Positions 1 to 8,112 of a stretch of 64,000 bases of DNA are shown piece by piece. The translations under genes were made by a program, and so were the position numbers. Each line of letters opens with the position of its first letter. The first letter of the stretch is position 1. This DNA comes from Bacteroidales bacterium (lineage in GTDB: Bacteria > Bacteroidota > Bacteroidia > Bacteroidales > UBA3663): contig JAFZBE010000069.1 of NCBI GenBank assembly GCA_017561935.1, positions 1-64,000 on the forward strand, read 5' to 3'. Under the pieces are notes generated by a model. That model saw only the letters and a program-made list of their open reading frames with translations, searched no databases and was not told the DNA's origin.

Positions 1-30
1 GGCCTGTGGGGCCGCCTCTATAGGTAGGCG

Positions 31-972
31 CTAGAAGGTGAATTTCTTGGCGGTGGTGGACTTGGTGGTGTTGGTGGTCTTCTTGGTGGTGGACTTGGTG
101 GAAGTGGCTTTCTTGGTGGTGGAAGTCTTCGAGGTGGCTTGTCCTGCGGCCTTGGAGGCCTGGTAATACTGCTGGGCCTCGGGGAGCCACTTCTGGATGT
201 CGGTGATGCGCTTGGCATCGCTGGGGTGGCTGCTGAGGTAGCTGGTGGAGCCTCCGCCTGAGGCGGCACTCATACGCTGCCAGAACGAGACGGCTACAGC
301 GGGATCGTAGCCTGCCATGGCTGCGAAGACGAGGCCCATGTGGTCGGCTTCGCTCTCGTTCTCACGGCTGTAGTGGGCGTTGGCGAACTGCAGGCCGATG
401 GAAGCCATCGCGGTGGCCACTTGCGCTGCACCACTGCCTACGGCCGAGGATAGCACAGCTCCGCCAAGCTGGGTGAGTTGGCTCTGGTTGTATTTCTTCG
501 ACATCTGCTCGGCGCTGTGCTTGGCCACGGCATGTGCTATCTCGTGGCCGAGGACGATGGCGAGGGAGGCCTCGTCCTGCGTGACGGGCAGGAGTCCTTC
601 ATAGACGACGATCTTACCGCCAGGCATGCAGAAGGCGTTGACGGCATTGTCCTTGACGAGATTGAATTCCCAGTTGAAATACTGGAGTTCGTTGGCGAAG
701 CCATTCTCGCGGAGGTAGGTCTCGACGGCGGTGGCCAGACGCTGGCCGACGCGCTTGACCATGGCGGTGGCGTTGGCATCGGTGGACTTCTTGGCACTGG
801 CCATGTACTCCTGGTACTGGGAGTTGCTGAGACTGAGGACCTGTTCGTCGGAGACGGACAGACGGTGGGTTCGACCGGTGATGGGCACCTTGGATGCGGT
901 GCCGCAGGAGGTCATCACTAGCGCGGTGAGCGCGGTGAGGAGGAGGGAGCGGAGGAGGGAGCGGGGGTTCAT
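31..972 (-). CDS. M48-family zinc metalloprotease, lipoprotein
   Basis: Predicted periplasmic, membrane-anchored peptidase of the M48 (HtpX/BepA/LoiP) group, which act in envelope protein quality control. The N-terminus has a hydrophobic signal and a lipobox-like TSCG, giving a lipidated Cys at residue 23. The zinc motif HEIAH is at residues 143-147, and a downstream ESEAD (about 206-210) supplies the third ligand. The last 45 or so residues are a low-complexity Thr/Lys/Ser tail rich in KSTTKK-type repeats, unusual for the family and probably disordered. A 10-bp tandem repeat lies only a few bases upstream of the ATG. The family call is firm; the substrate is unknown. Confidence 0.9.
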   Translation of the reverse strand: MNPRSLLRSLLLTALTALVMTSCGTASKVPITGRTHRLSVSDEQVLSLSNSQYQEYMASAKKSTDANATAMVKRVGQRLATAVETYLRENGFANELQYFNWEFNLVKDNAVNAFCMPGGKIVVYEGLLPVTQDEASLAIVLGHEIAHAVAKHSAEQMSKKYNQSQLTQLGGAVLSSAVGSGAAQVATAMASIGLQFANAHYSRENESEADHMGLVFAAMAGYDPAVAVSFWQRMSAASGGGSTSYLSSHPSDAKRITDIQKWLPEAQQYYQASKAAGQATSKTSTTKKATSTKSTTKKTTNTTKSTTAKKFTF

Positions 973-977
973 GGGAA

Positions 978-1007
978 GGGGTTAAGAGGGGTTAAGAGGG
1001 GTTAAGA
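978..1007. repeat. 10-bp tandem repeat upstream of the M48 gene
   Basis: Three copies of ggggttaaga end five bases before the ATG of the minus-strand protease gene, so they would form part of its 5' leader (TCTTAACCCC in mRNA sense). The same repeat precedes the carboxylesterase gene at 4762-4797. Confidence 0.85.
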
Positions 1008-1010
1008 GGA

Positions 1011-1409
1011 GACCCTCTAAATCCCCCTGCTTAGGGGGACTTTTATATAGGGTCGGAACAGAACAATGTAAAGTAAAGTGAAAATGGATTTGAGACGTGG
1101 GCTTCAATAGCCCGTCGACCAGCAGTATTTTATGCGTCAGCAATTTTACCAAAATGATAATCTGAATTATTGCACATGATTATTTTGGTGAAAATGGATT
1201 TGAGACGTGGGCTTCAATAGCCCGTCTCAGAATCCGGAAAATTGCAGATTCAATATCTGCATAAAATTGCACTTCGTGCATAAAATATACAGCTTGTCGG
1301 GACTGAGTTCATCTTGCCGCACCCCCTCTATCCCCCGCTTCTCTCGGACGTGACCGAAGGGAACAACAGCGGGGGCAGAATACCTAAGCAGGGGGATTAG
1401 AGGGGGTCC
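1011..1409. repeat. Hairpin-rich intergenic element, copy A
   Basis: This fills the 447-bp gap between the protease and OmpA genes; I see no gene in it. It starts with a CCCCCTGCTTAGGGGG hairpin motif and ends with an inverted version of it (1383-1409). Inside are two direct copies of a 39-bp unit (1078-1116 and 1188-1226), each able to fold as gggct-tcaat-agccc; in the second the outer stem extends as tgagac/gtctca. Further hairpins are gcagat-tcaat-atctgc and tgcac-ttc-gtgca. A related copy lies at 2721-3132. It resembles a MITE or a REP-like element, but no transposase is present. Confidence 0.75.
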
Positions 1410-1419
1410 AGTCTGCCAC

Positions 1420-2583
1420 CTATTTCCTAAGGCGCTTGTAGATATCTACGCGGCGGGAGATGTCGGTGGAGTTGGCGGTCTTGTCGTTGACGACGTAGAT
1501 GTCGGACTTGATGCGGCTGGACTTGATGCCGTACTGGGTGACGAGCACCTGCTTGACGTGCTTGATGCGCTTGCGAGCTTCGGAAGCGTAGGACAAGGCG
1601 GACTTGTTGTTGGGAAGGTAGGTCTTGAGGATGATCTGACCTTTCTTGTGCGACTGGGCCCATTCGGCGAGGGTAGCGAGGTCGGCTTCGTAGTCGGGCA
1701 TGTTGTAGGCATCGGTGATAACATAGTAGAGCACCATGTCGGACTCCTTGGCCTTCGTCTTCTCGATCTGTTTGTCGAACTCGGCATCATGGCGTGCGAG
1801 ACGATCGGCTGCACGTTCGGCCTTCTGCTCGGCACGTTCGGCCAGACGCTGTTCCTCGCGAACGGTGATCTCGCGGTGACGGATCTCGTCGTCGAGGTTG
1901 AGATAGCGGGCCGGTGTGGCGGGTTTGCCACGGAAGTTGAAGCCAAGCTTGAGGGTAACGATGTGCTCGGGCTGGGCATAGAAGTAATCCTTGCCGTATT
2001 CCTCGCGTTGCTCTTCGCTCATGGCGTCGAGGTACTTCTGCTCGTAGTTGTGGACGGGACGCGTGTAGGCGTAGCCGAGGGAGACGCGGAAGTCGATGTT
2101 ACGGCGCGTACGGACATAGATGCCGGGCTGGATGTCGGCATAGAGGTGGTCGGAGAAGCGATAGTCGCGCAACTCGTGGAAGCGTTCGCGGTCGCTTTTG
2201 AGACCGAAGAGGTAGCCTGTGCGTCCTTCGAGGAAGAGGGAGAGACGCTCGGAACCGAAGTTCCAACGCCAGACGACATCACCAAGGACGGGGATCATGT
2301 TGTTGGACTCGCCGCCCCAGTGATACCAGAAGCCTGAAGCCATGCCGGCGTACCAGTTGCTGGTGAAGTTGTAGCCGATGCCGAGCTCGCCACCCATCGA
2401 CTCGTCGTAGTCGGTGAGGCCGTCGCCCACGTTTATGTCACCGCGACCGGCAACATTGCCGGTGACGTTGATCTTCAGTTCCCACTTCTTATTGATGCCA
2501 TCATCGTAGTTGTCGGGTTTGCTCTGGGCAAAGGCTGCGGAGCAAAGGGCCGCACATGCTATGAATGGAATGTATTTCTTCAT
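1420..2583 (-). CDS. OmpA-family outer-membrane protein, DUF3575-like barrel
   Basis: Predicted outer-membrane beta-barrel with a C-terminal OmpA-like domain. A signal peptide (MKKYIPFIACAALCSAAFAQ) is followed by aromatic, alternating strands typical of a barrel (roughly residues 40-240), a charged coiled-coil linker rich in Glu/Arg/Ala (about 245-285), and an OmpA-like end with ASEARKRIKHVKQVL, the stretch that in the family packs against peptidoglycan. An upstream in-frame ATG at 2616 is rejected because it overlaps the -7 box at 2614-2621; the ATG at 2583 starts a clean signal peptide. The gene is flanked on both sides by copies of the hairpin-rich element. The specific role is unknown. 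Confidence 0.85.
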   Translation of the reverse strand: MKKYIPFIACAALCSAAFAQSKPDNYDDGINKKWELKINVTGNVAGRGDINVGDGLTDYDESMGGELGIGYNFTSNWYAGMASGFWYHWGGESNNMIPVLGDVVWRWNFGSERLSLFLEGRTGYLFGLKSDRERFHELRDYRFSDHLYADIQPGIYVRTRRNIDFRVSLGYAYTRPVHNYEQKYLDAMSEEQREEYGKDYFYAQPEHIVTLKLGFNFRGKPATPARYLNLDDEIRHREITVREEQRLAERAEQKAERAADRLARHDAEFDKQIEKTKAKESDMVLYYVITDAYNMPDYEADLATLAEWAQSHKKGQIILKTYLPNNKSALSYASEARKRIKHVKQVLVTQYGIKSSRIKSDIYVVNDKTANSTDISRRVDIYKRLRK

Positions 2584-2613
2584 TTTTTCGTTAACGTTTC
2601 GCACTATAGAATG

Positions 2614-2621
2614 CAAAGATA
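2614..2621 (-). promoter_or_regulatory. Probable -7 box (TATCTTTG) for the OmpA gene
   Basis: Reads TATCTTTG on the minus strand, about 30 nt before the chosen start codon. No clear TTTG lies at the usual -33 distance, so only half of the Bacteroidetes consensus is seen. Confidence 0.5.
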
Positions 2622-2720
2622 GGGGATTTATTTGAAATACGGGCTCAATGAAAGAAGAATTGTGGACGAAAAGGGACTGAAATGGGCAATTTGACGTGTA
2701 GAGTGGGCAAATGAAGCAGT

Positions 2721-3132
2721 GGACCCCCTCTAATCCCCCTGCTTAGGGGGACTTTTTAAACGGGTCGAAAAAGAACAATGTAAAGTAAGGTGAAAATGGA
2801 TTTGAGACGTGGGCTTCAATAGCCCATCGACCAGCAGTATTTTATGCGTCAGCAATTTTATGCTGCCTATTGGAGGCAGCAATTTTGGGGCAACCAGGCT
2901 TGGCTATTGATGCCAAAGCCGTTGCCATTTTTGCCAAAATGTTAATCTGAATTATTGCAGTTGATAATTTTGGTGAAAATGGATTTGAGACGTGGGCTTC
3001 AATAGCCCGTCTCACAATCCGGAAAATTGCAGATTCAATATCTGCATAAAATTGCTATCGCATAAAATCCATCCGGACACTGATATTGAGCCCGCTGTCT
3101 CCTGCCATCTTCATAATTATCGGGACTGAGTT
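2721..3132. repeat. Hairpin-rich intergenic element, copy B
   Basis: Second copy of the element at 1011-1409, in the same orientation, filling most of a gap of about 550 bp without a gene. It shares the CCCCCTGCTTAGGGGG hairpin, the gaacaatgtaaagtaa leader, two 39-bp units (2790-2828 and 2973-3011), the gcagat-tcaat-atctgc hairpin and the final tcgggactgag. Between the two units it carries about 73 extra bases that themselves fold, with ctgcc/ggcag and ggcaac/gttgcc arms around ggctttggc-like inner arms. It lacks the terminal inverted motif found in copy A. Confidence 0.75.
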
Positions 3133-3134
3133 GC

Positions 3135-4754
3135 TTACTGGAGGAGCTTGCGGGCTTCGCGGTCGATGTCGTCAACGACTTTGCATTCGTCGTTGAGGAG
3201 CATGCTTTGGCCGGTTTCGGGGGTGTAGCGGGGCCACTCGGGGAGGGAGGCGCAGTTAGGATCGCCAGTGCGCATGAAGGCGAGGAGGGCGTCGGCCATC
3301 TTGTTGGAGAGGGCACGTGGACGTGCGCCGCCACCGGTGTGGGTGACCATGAGGTCGGTGTTGTGGAACCAGAAGCAGATGTCGAGGCAATGGAACGCAC
3401 GCATACGACCGTCGAAGAGCGGTGGCTCCCAACCGAACCAGGCGAGGTAGAGCGGTGCAGGCTGTACGGCCTTGGCATTGATGGAGCCGATGACGCGGTC
3501 GCGTGAGCTCATGATGTAGCCGAGGAGTTGGATGCCTGATACGTCGGGCAGTGCCTTGCGATAGGCTTCGATGATGGCCTTGGCGTCACGACCGGGCTTG
3601 GTGCGCTCGACGAAGGGGATGAGCTGCTCGTCGGTGAGCGTCTCGAGGGCGGCATTGGTGCGGCTGACGGAATTCTCGCAGGTAGTGGTGCAGAAGATCA
3701 TCGGGACGTTGGCAGATGCACCGTTGGGATCCTGGAAGAACGTGCCCTTGGGGATGTTGCGGCCGTCGGCTACGGGGCCGAAGGCACCACGCATCATGCC
3801 GTTGCCCTTGGTCTTCTGGTTGTACTCGGCGGCTGCCTCGTTGGCGAGCTTGAGGTATTCGATCCAGGGCATCGAGGTGAGCTTCTTCATGTTACGACCG
3901 GCTTTCTGATAGATGTATTTGCCGAGGGCGGAGCTGTAGTTCTGATCGATGGCACCATAGATATTGCCGCTGAGAGCCACGGCCTTGCTGATCAAGCCTT
4001 TGCAAGCGTCCATGGCCACGAGGGTGCAGACCTTAGCTCCACCACCCGACTGACCCATGATGGTGACATTGTCGGGGTCGCCTCCGAAGGCTTCGATGTT
4101 GTTCTTGACCCACTTGAGAGCCTCGACGAGGTCGAGGATGCCGACGTTACCGGAGTCGGCATAACGTGGATCGACGGCCGAGAAGTCGGAGAAGCCGATG
4201 GGGCCGAGACGGTGATTGACCGACACGAAGACGACATCGCCATAACGGCTGAGGTTCTCGCCGTGGTAGCCGTCCTGTTCGATGCCATTGCCATTGGTGA
4301 AGCCGCCGCCGTGGATCCAGAAGAGCACGGGACGCTTCTTGCCATCGGCAATGCCCTGGGTCCAGACGTTGAGCTTGAGGCAGTCCTCGCCTACGTCGTA
4401 GTAGTTCCAGTGGTCGGAGAAGGTGTAGTAGTTGTTACCATACTTGCCTTCGGTGAACTGCGGTGCGCAAGCGCCGTAGAACACGGTGGGCAGGGTGTCG
4501 GTCCAGGCTTCGGGAGCCTGGGCGGGGAGGAAGCGACCCTCACCTTCGGTGGTCTTTCCGTAAGGGATGCCGAGGTAGGTGTAGGTGCCGTGGAGGATGT
4601 AACCCTTGACGTAGCCGTACTGCGTCTTTGCTACGGCGATGTTGTCGCCGATATAGAGCTGCTGCTCATCGGCGGGGTCGGGAGACTGGGTGGGCTGCTG
4701 GGCGCAAGAGGCGAGCATGAGCAGCGCGAGGGGAAGGAAGTGGAGGGGTTTCAT
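3135..4754 (-). CDS. Type-B carboxylesterase, lipoprotein
   Basis: Alpha/beta-hydrolase of the carboxylesterase/lipase (COesterase, PnbA-like) family, which hydrolyses carboxylic esters. The N-terminus is a lipoprotein signal ending in LASC (Cys 17), so it is probably anchored in the envelope. The oxyanion-hole motif IHGGGF is at about 147-152, the nucleophile elbow is GQSGGG with Ser 236, and a FHCLDICFWF stretch near the C-terminus holds the expected catalytic His. At 539 residues it has normal family length. Its neighbourhood (GH28-like protein) makes removal of acyl groups from a plant polysaccharide plausible, but that is inference. Confidence 0.9.
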   Translation of the reverse strand: MKPLHFLPLALLMLASCAQQPTQSPDPADEQQLYIGDNIAVAKTQYGYVKGYILHGTYTYLGIPYGKTTEGEGRFLPAQAPEAWTDTLPTVFYGACAPQFTEGKYGNNYYTFSDHWNYYDVGEDCLKLNVWTQGIADGKKRPVLFWIHGGGFTNGNGIEQDGYHGENLSRYGDVVFVSVNHRLGPIGFSDFSAVDPRYADSGNVGILDLVEALKWVKNNIEAFGGDPDNVTIMGQSGGGAKVCTLVAMDACKGLISKAVALSGNIYGAIDQNYSSALGKYIYQKAGRNMKKLTSMPWIEYLKLANEAAAEYNQKTKGNGMMRGAFGPVADGRNIPKGTFFQDPNGASANVPMIFCTTTCENSVSRTNAALETLTDEQLIPFVERTKPGRDAKAIIEAYRKALPDVSGIQLLGYIMSSRDRVIGSINAKAVQPAPLYLAWFGWEPPLFDGRMRAFHCLDICFWFHNTDLMVTHTGGGARPRALSNKMADALLAFMRTGDPNCASLPEWPRYTPETGQSMLLNDECKVVDDIDREARKLLQ

Positions 4755-4761
4755 GGGTTGA

Positions 4762-4797
4762 AGGGTTAAGAGGGGTTAAGAGGGGTTAAGAGGGGTT
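4762..4797. repeat. 10-bp tandem repeat upstream of the esterase gene
   Basis: About 3.5 copies of ggggttaaga, the same unit as at 978-1007, again only 7 bases upstream of a minus-strand start codon. It fills most of the gap between the esterase and the next gene. Confidence 0.85.
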
Positions 4798-4801
4798 CTT
4801 A

Positions 4802-6244
4802 CTACAGGTCGAAGCAGGAGTCGAGGGTGAGCTCGGGGGCGGATTGGAGGCGGGAGCGCTGGGCTTCGTATTCCTTGGCTTTGATATTGGAAGAGGACGA
4901 CGCGGGAGCGACAATCTTCGAGTAGGTGTCGTTTTCGCGGAGGTAGGTGGCCTGGAGGCGGCTGTTCTTGATGAGGTAGATGGCCTCGGATTCGTAGCCG
5001 TTGGGGAAGCTCATGTAAGTGCGGAAGGCACCTGAAGAGGGATAGACGTGGGTGTTATCCAAGTTGTCGATGAAGAGGAGCTCATGCTGCTGGTTGCGGG
5101 CCGTGAAGACGGCGAGTCGGTCGTTGAGGTCCTTGCAGATGCGTTCGTCGATGCCATCGTCGTCAACATCGACAAACAAGATGCTCACAGGGGCAGCCAC
5201 ATAGTCGCCACGGCTGTTGAGGGCCTCCTGGAAACGCGTGAGGAGCTTCTGTTTCTCGAGCATCGGATTGCGCAGTTCGGTGTATCGCTTCGAGATGTAG
5301 AGCACCTGCTGCTTGAAGCGCACCTTGTAGAAGTCGCCCGACTGGCCGAGGTAGGCCAGGTTGTCGCCTGCCAGCGGATAGATGGGACGGCCCTTGGCAT
5401 CGGAGAAGATTGCGTGGTCGGTGGAGGGACCTCGGCGCAGACGCACACCACGACCTGTGACATGCACACAGCGGTCGAGGATGAGGTAGCGGTAGATGAT
5501 ATTATTGTAATCGACCACATATACCGTATCCTGCGTGCGTGTAGCCTCGATATACTGCGGTACAGAAGGCGTGGGCACATAGTCGAGGGCTACGCCTGTG
5601 CGACGATCGATGAGATAGACGTAGTCGTCGATGCCTGCTCCTCCGAAACCCGAGACAACGTATTTGTCGAGGACGTCGAACTGGCTATTGCACACCTCGT
5701 AGTTGGTGCGCCAGACGATGCGGTCGGCCTGGATGTCGAAGCAATAGAGCTGGTAGGAGAAATAGCCAAACTCGGTGAGGCGGTTCTCACTGCCCATGGC
5801 GAGGTAGAACCGGCCATCGGAATAGCGGAAGTCAACCACACGACCATCGGTGAAGACATCGCTGAGGAGGAACTGGCGGGTGGGTGTCTTTTCGTGGTTA
5901 TAGAGGACGAGGACGGTGCGTGGCTCGATGATGTTGCAGTCCGGCTCGTCGAAGACAGCGTAGTAGCCGAAGTCGGTCTTTTCGAAGAATGAGACCTGTA
6001 GGCCGGCCACCTCGTCGGGAGGGGTGAGACTTGCGTCGCGGAACCAGATGCCCGAGATGATGCTGCCCTTGACCTCATTTCGGCCGGTGATGCCGAAGTT
6101 GTCCTCGTAGATCATCGATATCTCGACGTCGTAGTAGCCCTCACCAATCTGCTCGAGGGTCCAGAAGTCGTCCTTGACGAGGTGCTGGGCGGAGGCAGCG
6201 GGGAGGATGAGGAGGGCGAGGATGAGGGTGAGGGTTGTTTTCAT
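4802..6244 (-). CDS. Secreted protein with propeller-like N-half and SH3b-like domain
   Basis: I do not recognise a named family. A signal peptide (MKTTLTLILALLILPAASAQ) leads into about 230 residues of repeated aromatic/acidic strands (for example YLIDRRTGVALDY and VYVVDYNNIIYRYL) resembling a beta-propeller. Around residues 265-330 is an SH3b-like segment (GVRLRRGPSTDHA ... GDFYKVRF ... LYISKRYTEL), a fold that often binds peptidoglycan or peptides. The C-terminal part (VDVDDDGIDERICKDL) resembles an Asp-rich calcium-binding repeat. A GTG four bases upstream of the preceding gene's last base could also start it; the ATG giving the cleanest signal peptide is chosen. It directly follows the GH28-like gene, probably in one operon. 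Confidence 0.6.
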   Translation of the reverse strand: MKTTLTLILALLILPAASAQHLVKDDFWTLEQIGEGYYDVEISMIYEDNFGITGRNEVKGSIISGIWFRDASLTPPDEVAGLQVSFFEKTDFGYYAVFDEPDCNIIEPRTVLVLYNHEKTPTRQFLLSDVFTDGRVVDFRYSDGRFYLAMGSENRLTEFGYFSYQLYCFDIQADRIVWRTNYEVCNSQFDVLDKYVVSGFGGAGIDDYVYLIDRRTGVALDYVPTPSVPQYIEATRTQDTVYVVDYNNIIYRYLILDRCVHVTGRGVRLRRGPSTDHAIFSDAKGRPIYPLAGDNLAYLGQSGDFYKVRFKQQVLYISKRYTELRNPMLEKQKLLTRFQEALNSRGDYVAAPVSILFVDVDDDGIDERICKDLNDRLAVFTARNQQHELLFIDNLDNTHVYPSSGAFRTYMSFPNGYESEAIYLIKNSRLQATYLRENDTYSKIVAPASSSSNIKAKEYEAQRSRLQSAPELTLDSCFDL

Positions 6245-6252
6245 AATGGTCA

Positions 6253-7695
6253 CTAAGGACGAGGGCGGTTGCCGAACCAGCGGTAGGTGAGGTTGCTGGT
6301 TTGGACATTGTCGGCGTTGGCGACGCGGGAGACGAAGGAGACGAGGCTATCGGCGGAGACATTCTGAATGGTGATGTCCTTGGCGTGGCGGACAGCGGGA
6401 CCATTGATCTCGACCAGACCGACGGCACGACGGCACTTCACGTCGCGCATGACGATGCCACCGATGGTGGCGACAGTGTCCTTGCCTGAGGAAGAGACGT
6501 TGCCCCAATCGCCCCAAACATTGTCCTCGAGGGCGAAGACACGGTTGACGCCAGCGACTTCGCAACGTTCGACGAAAATGCTATCGACTTCGGCCTCCTG
6601 GCGCTTGTTGGTCTTGACAAAGAGGAAGTCCTCGAGGTCGCCTGTTGCCTTGCAGTCGTGCATGCTGATGAAATGTGCACCGTGCGACATCTCCTCGCCA
6701 ATGCTGAGGAATGCCTTGCCGTGCTTGGCTTCGCAGCGGCGGATGAGGATAAAGCGGGATGCATCGGGGTTATTCCACGTCTCGTGGACGCGACCAGACT
6801 TGATGGAGATGACATCGCCTCCCTGATCGAAGACACAATCCTCGACGATGAAGTGGCGCGTCATCTCGAGATCGATGCCGTCGTTCTTTCTACCATTGGC
6901 CGAGAGATCGAGACGACGGATCACACCCTCTTCGCATCCGAAGCAATGGATGGTCCAATGGGGGGACTGGCGCACCTTGAAGTCCTGCAGAAGGATGTGG
7001 GTGCACTGATAGAACTGGATGAGCGGAGGGCTCAGCTTGAAGGTGCGGCTGGAGATACTACGCTGGAAGAAGGTATAGTTGAAGGTTCCCCAACGGTCGA
7101 GGATCTGAAGACCCCTCTCATGCTCAGGCGTAGGTTCGAACCACTTCTCCCATACCGTCATCAAGGGGCGGATGGTACCCGTGCCGGAGATGCCCAGGTT
7201 GGTCTGACGCCAAGCATAGATGAGCGGACGATAGTTGTAGCACTCGATACCCTCGTAGGTGGTCATGTGTTCGGGCAAATAATCGTCGGGATTGGCACTA
7301 AAGACGAGCTCGGCGCCTTCGGAGAGATAGAGGTCGCAGTTGCTGCTGAAAACGACGATACCTGTCAGCCACTCTCCCTTGGGCACCACCACATGGCCAC
7401 CACCGGAAGCCGAACAGGCATTCATGGCACTCTCGATGGCCTGGCTATTGGTGCGAATGATGCGCGACGAATCGGCAGCCGAGGCATAGCCGCCTGCAGG
7501 CATAGGACGTGCTCCGTAGTCGGTGATCGGGAAATAACGGTCGGGGAAAATAGGAGCCAACACTTCGGTCATGTGAAACGGCGCGTCGTCGGCAAGGACA
7601 GACTCGTAGGAGATGCCTTGCCATACTACAGTCTGCTTCTTGCAAGAAACCGTGAGAATGGCAAGAGAGAGAAGAAACGCTGATAAATATTTCAT
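6253..7695 (-). CDS. GH28-like (polygalacturonase fold) lipoprotein, altered active site
   Basis: Right-handed beta-helix protein of glycoside hydrolase family 28, whose members cleave polygalacturonan or rhamnogalacturonan. It has a lipoprotein signal (LTVSCKK) and the family opening FPITDYGA with SGGGHVVVPKGEWLTG. The catalytic stretch reads NDGID, then DQGGDVISIKSG where family members have DTGDDCIAIKSG, so the first Asp of the usual DD pair is Gly. The usual GHG appears as GKA and the RIK motif as FVK. The fold is secure, but several catalytic residues are changed, so it may have a different activity or only bind. A good promoter lies just upstream. Confidence 0.8.
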   Translation of the reverse strand: MKYLSAFLLSLAILTVSCKKQTVVWQGISYESVLADDAPFHMTEVLAPIFPDRYFPITDYGARPMPAGGYASAADSSRIIRTNSQAIESAMNACSASGGGHVVVPKGEWLTGIVVFSSNCDLYLSEGAELVFSANPDDYLPEHMTTYEGIECYNYRPLIYAWRQTNLGISGTGTIRPLMTVWEKWFEPTPEHERGLQILDRWGTFNYTFFQRSISSRTFKLSPPLIQFYQCTHILLQDFKVRQSPHWTIHCFGCEEGVIRRLDLSANGRKNDGIDLEMTRHFIVEDCVFDQGGDVISIKSGRVHETWNNPDASRFILIRRCEAKHGKAFLSIGEEMSHGAHFISMHDCKATGDLEDFLFVKTNKRQEAEVDSIFVERCEVAGVNRVFALEDNVWGDWGNVSSSGKDTVATIGGIVMRDVKCRRAVGLVEINGPAVRHAKDITIQNVSADSLVSFVSRVANADNVQTSNLTYRWFGNRPRP

Positions 7696-7741
7696 TTGAA
7701 TAATGATTATTGTCGGGTATCTTGTTTATTATTTTGCGCGG

Positions 7742-7773
7742 CAAAGATAGCAATTATTCCGATTCGTTCCAAA
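7742..7773 (-). promoter_or_regulatory. Bacteroidetes-type promoter for the GH28-like gene
   Basis: On the minus strand, TTTG (7770-7773), a 20-nt spacer, then TATCTTTG (7742-7749). This matches the -33/-7 consensus and lies about 47 nt before the start codon. Confidence 0.75.
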
Positions 7774-7842
7774 TTTTCGGGGGAGAGAGTTGACAAAACA
7801 CGCAAATATTTATTATTTTTTGCAAAAAAGACGGCTACAAAC

Positions 7843-7875
7843 AAAAAAAAGGTTGCAAGGATTGACCTTACAACC
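7843..7875 (-). terminator. Intrinsic terminator of the tRNA-Pro gene
   Basis: In minus-strand sense GGTTGTAAGG-TCAAT-CCTTGCAACC is followed by eight T. It begins on the base after the encoded CCA end of the tRNA. Confidence 0.85.
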
Positions 7876-7951
7876 TGGTCGGGATGACCCGATTCGAACG
7901 GGCGACCTCGCGCCCCCCAGACGTGTACTCTACCGACTGAGCTACATCCCG
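7876..7951 (-). tRNA. tRNA-Pro, anticodon GGG
   Basis: A full cloverleaf can be folded: acceptor CGGGATG/CATCCCG with the C1-G72 pair characteristic of bacterial tRNA-Pro, D-stem GCTC/GAGT, anticodon loop CTGGGGG (U33, anticodon GGG, G37), T-arm GCCCG-TTCGAAT-CGGGT, discriminator A and a genome-encoded CCA. The anticodon stem CACGT/GCGCG holds one A-C mismatch and one G-U pair. It has its own promoter and terminator, so it is a single-gene transcript. Confidence 0.93.
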
Positions 7952-7980
7952 AACTGCTCCATCTTTCGATTTTGCGGGTG

Positions 7981-8012
7981 CAAAGATAGGGGTTTATTTC
8001 GTAAGTTCCAAA
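7981..8012 (-). promoter_or_regulatory. Promoter of tRNA-Pro
   Basis: Minus-strand TTTG (8009-8012), 20-nt spacer, TATCTTTG (7981-7988). The predicted transcript would start about 20 nt before the mature tRNA 5' end. Confidence 0.75.
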
Positions 8013-8084
8013 TTTTTTGTGTGAAAATTTGTAAATTTTCGTAGTTTTTGGGCGCAAGGATGCTATATTCTCAATTTAATTGCG

Positions 8085-8092
8085 TATCTTTG
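8085..8092 (+). promoter_or_regulatory. -7 box (TATCTTTG) for the S4-domain gene
   Basis: TATCTTTG followed by caccg, 21 nt before the ATG. No TTTG is visible at the -33 distance. Confidence 0.5.
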
Positions 8093-8112
8093 CACCGATA
8101 AAATTATAAACT

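Noticed and set aside
1078-1226. Two 39-bp direct repeats resembling a CRISPR
   Set aside because: Only two repeats per copy, the repeat forms the body of a longer conserved element, the stretch between them is partly shared between copies, and no cas gene is near.
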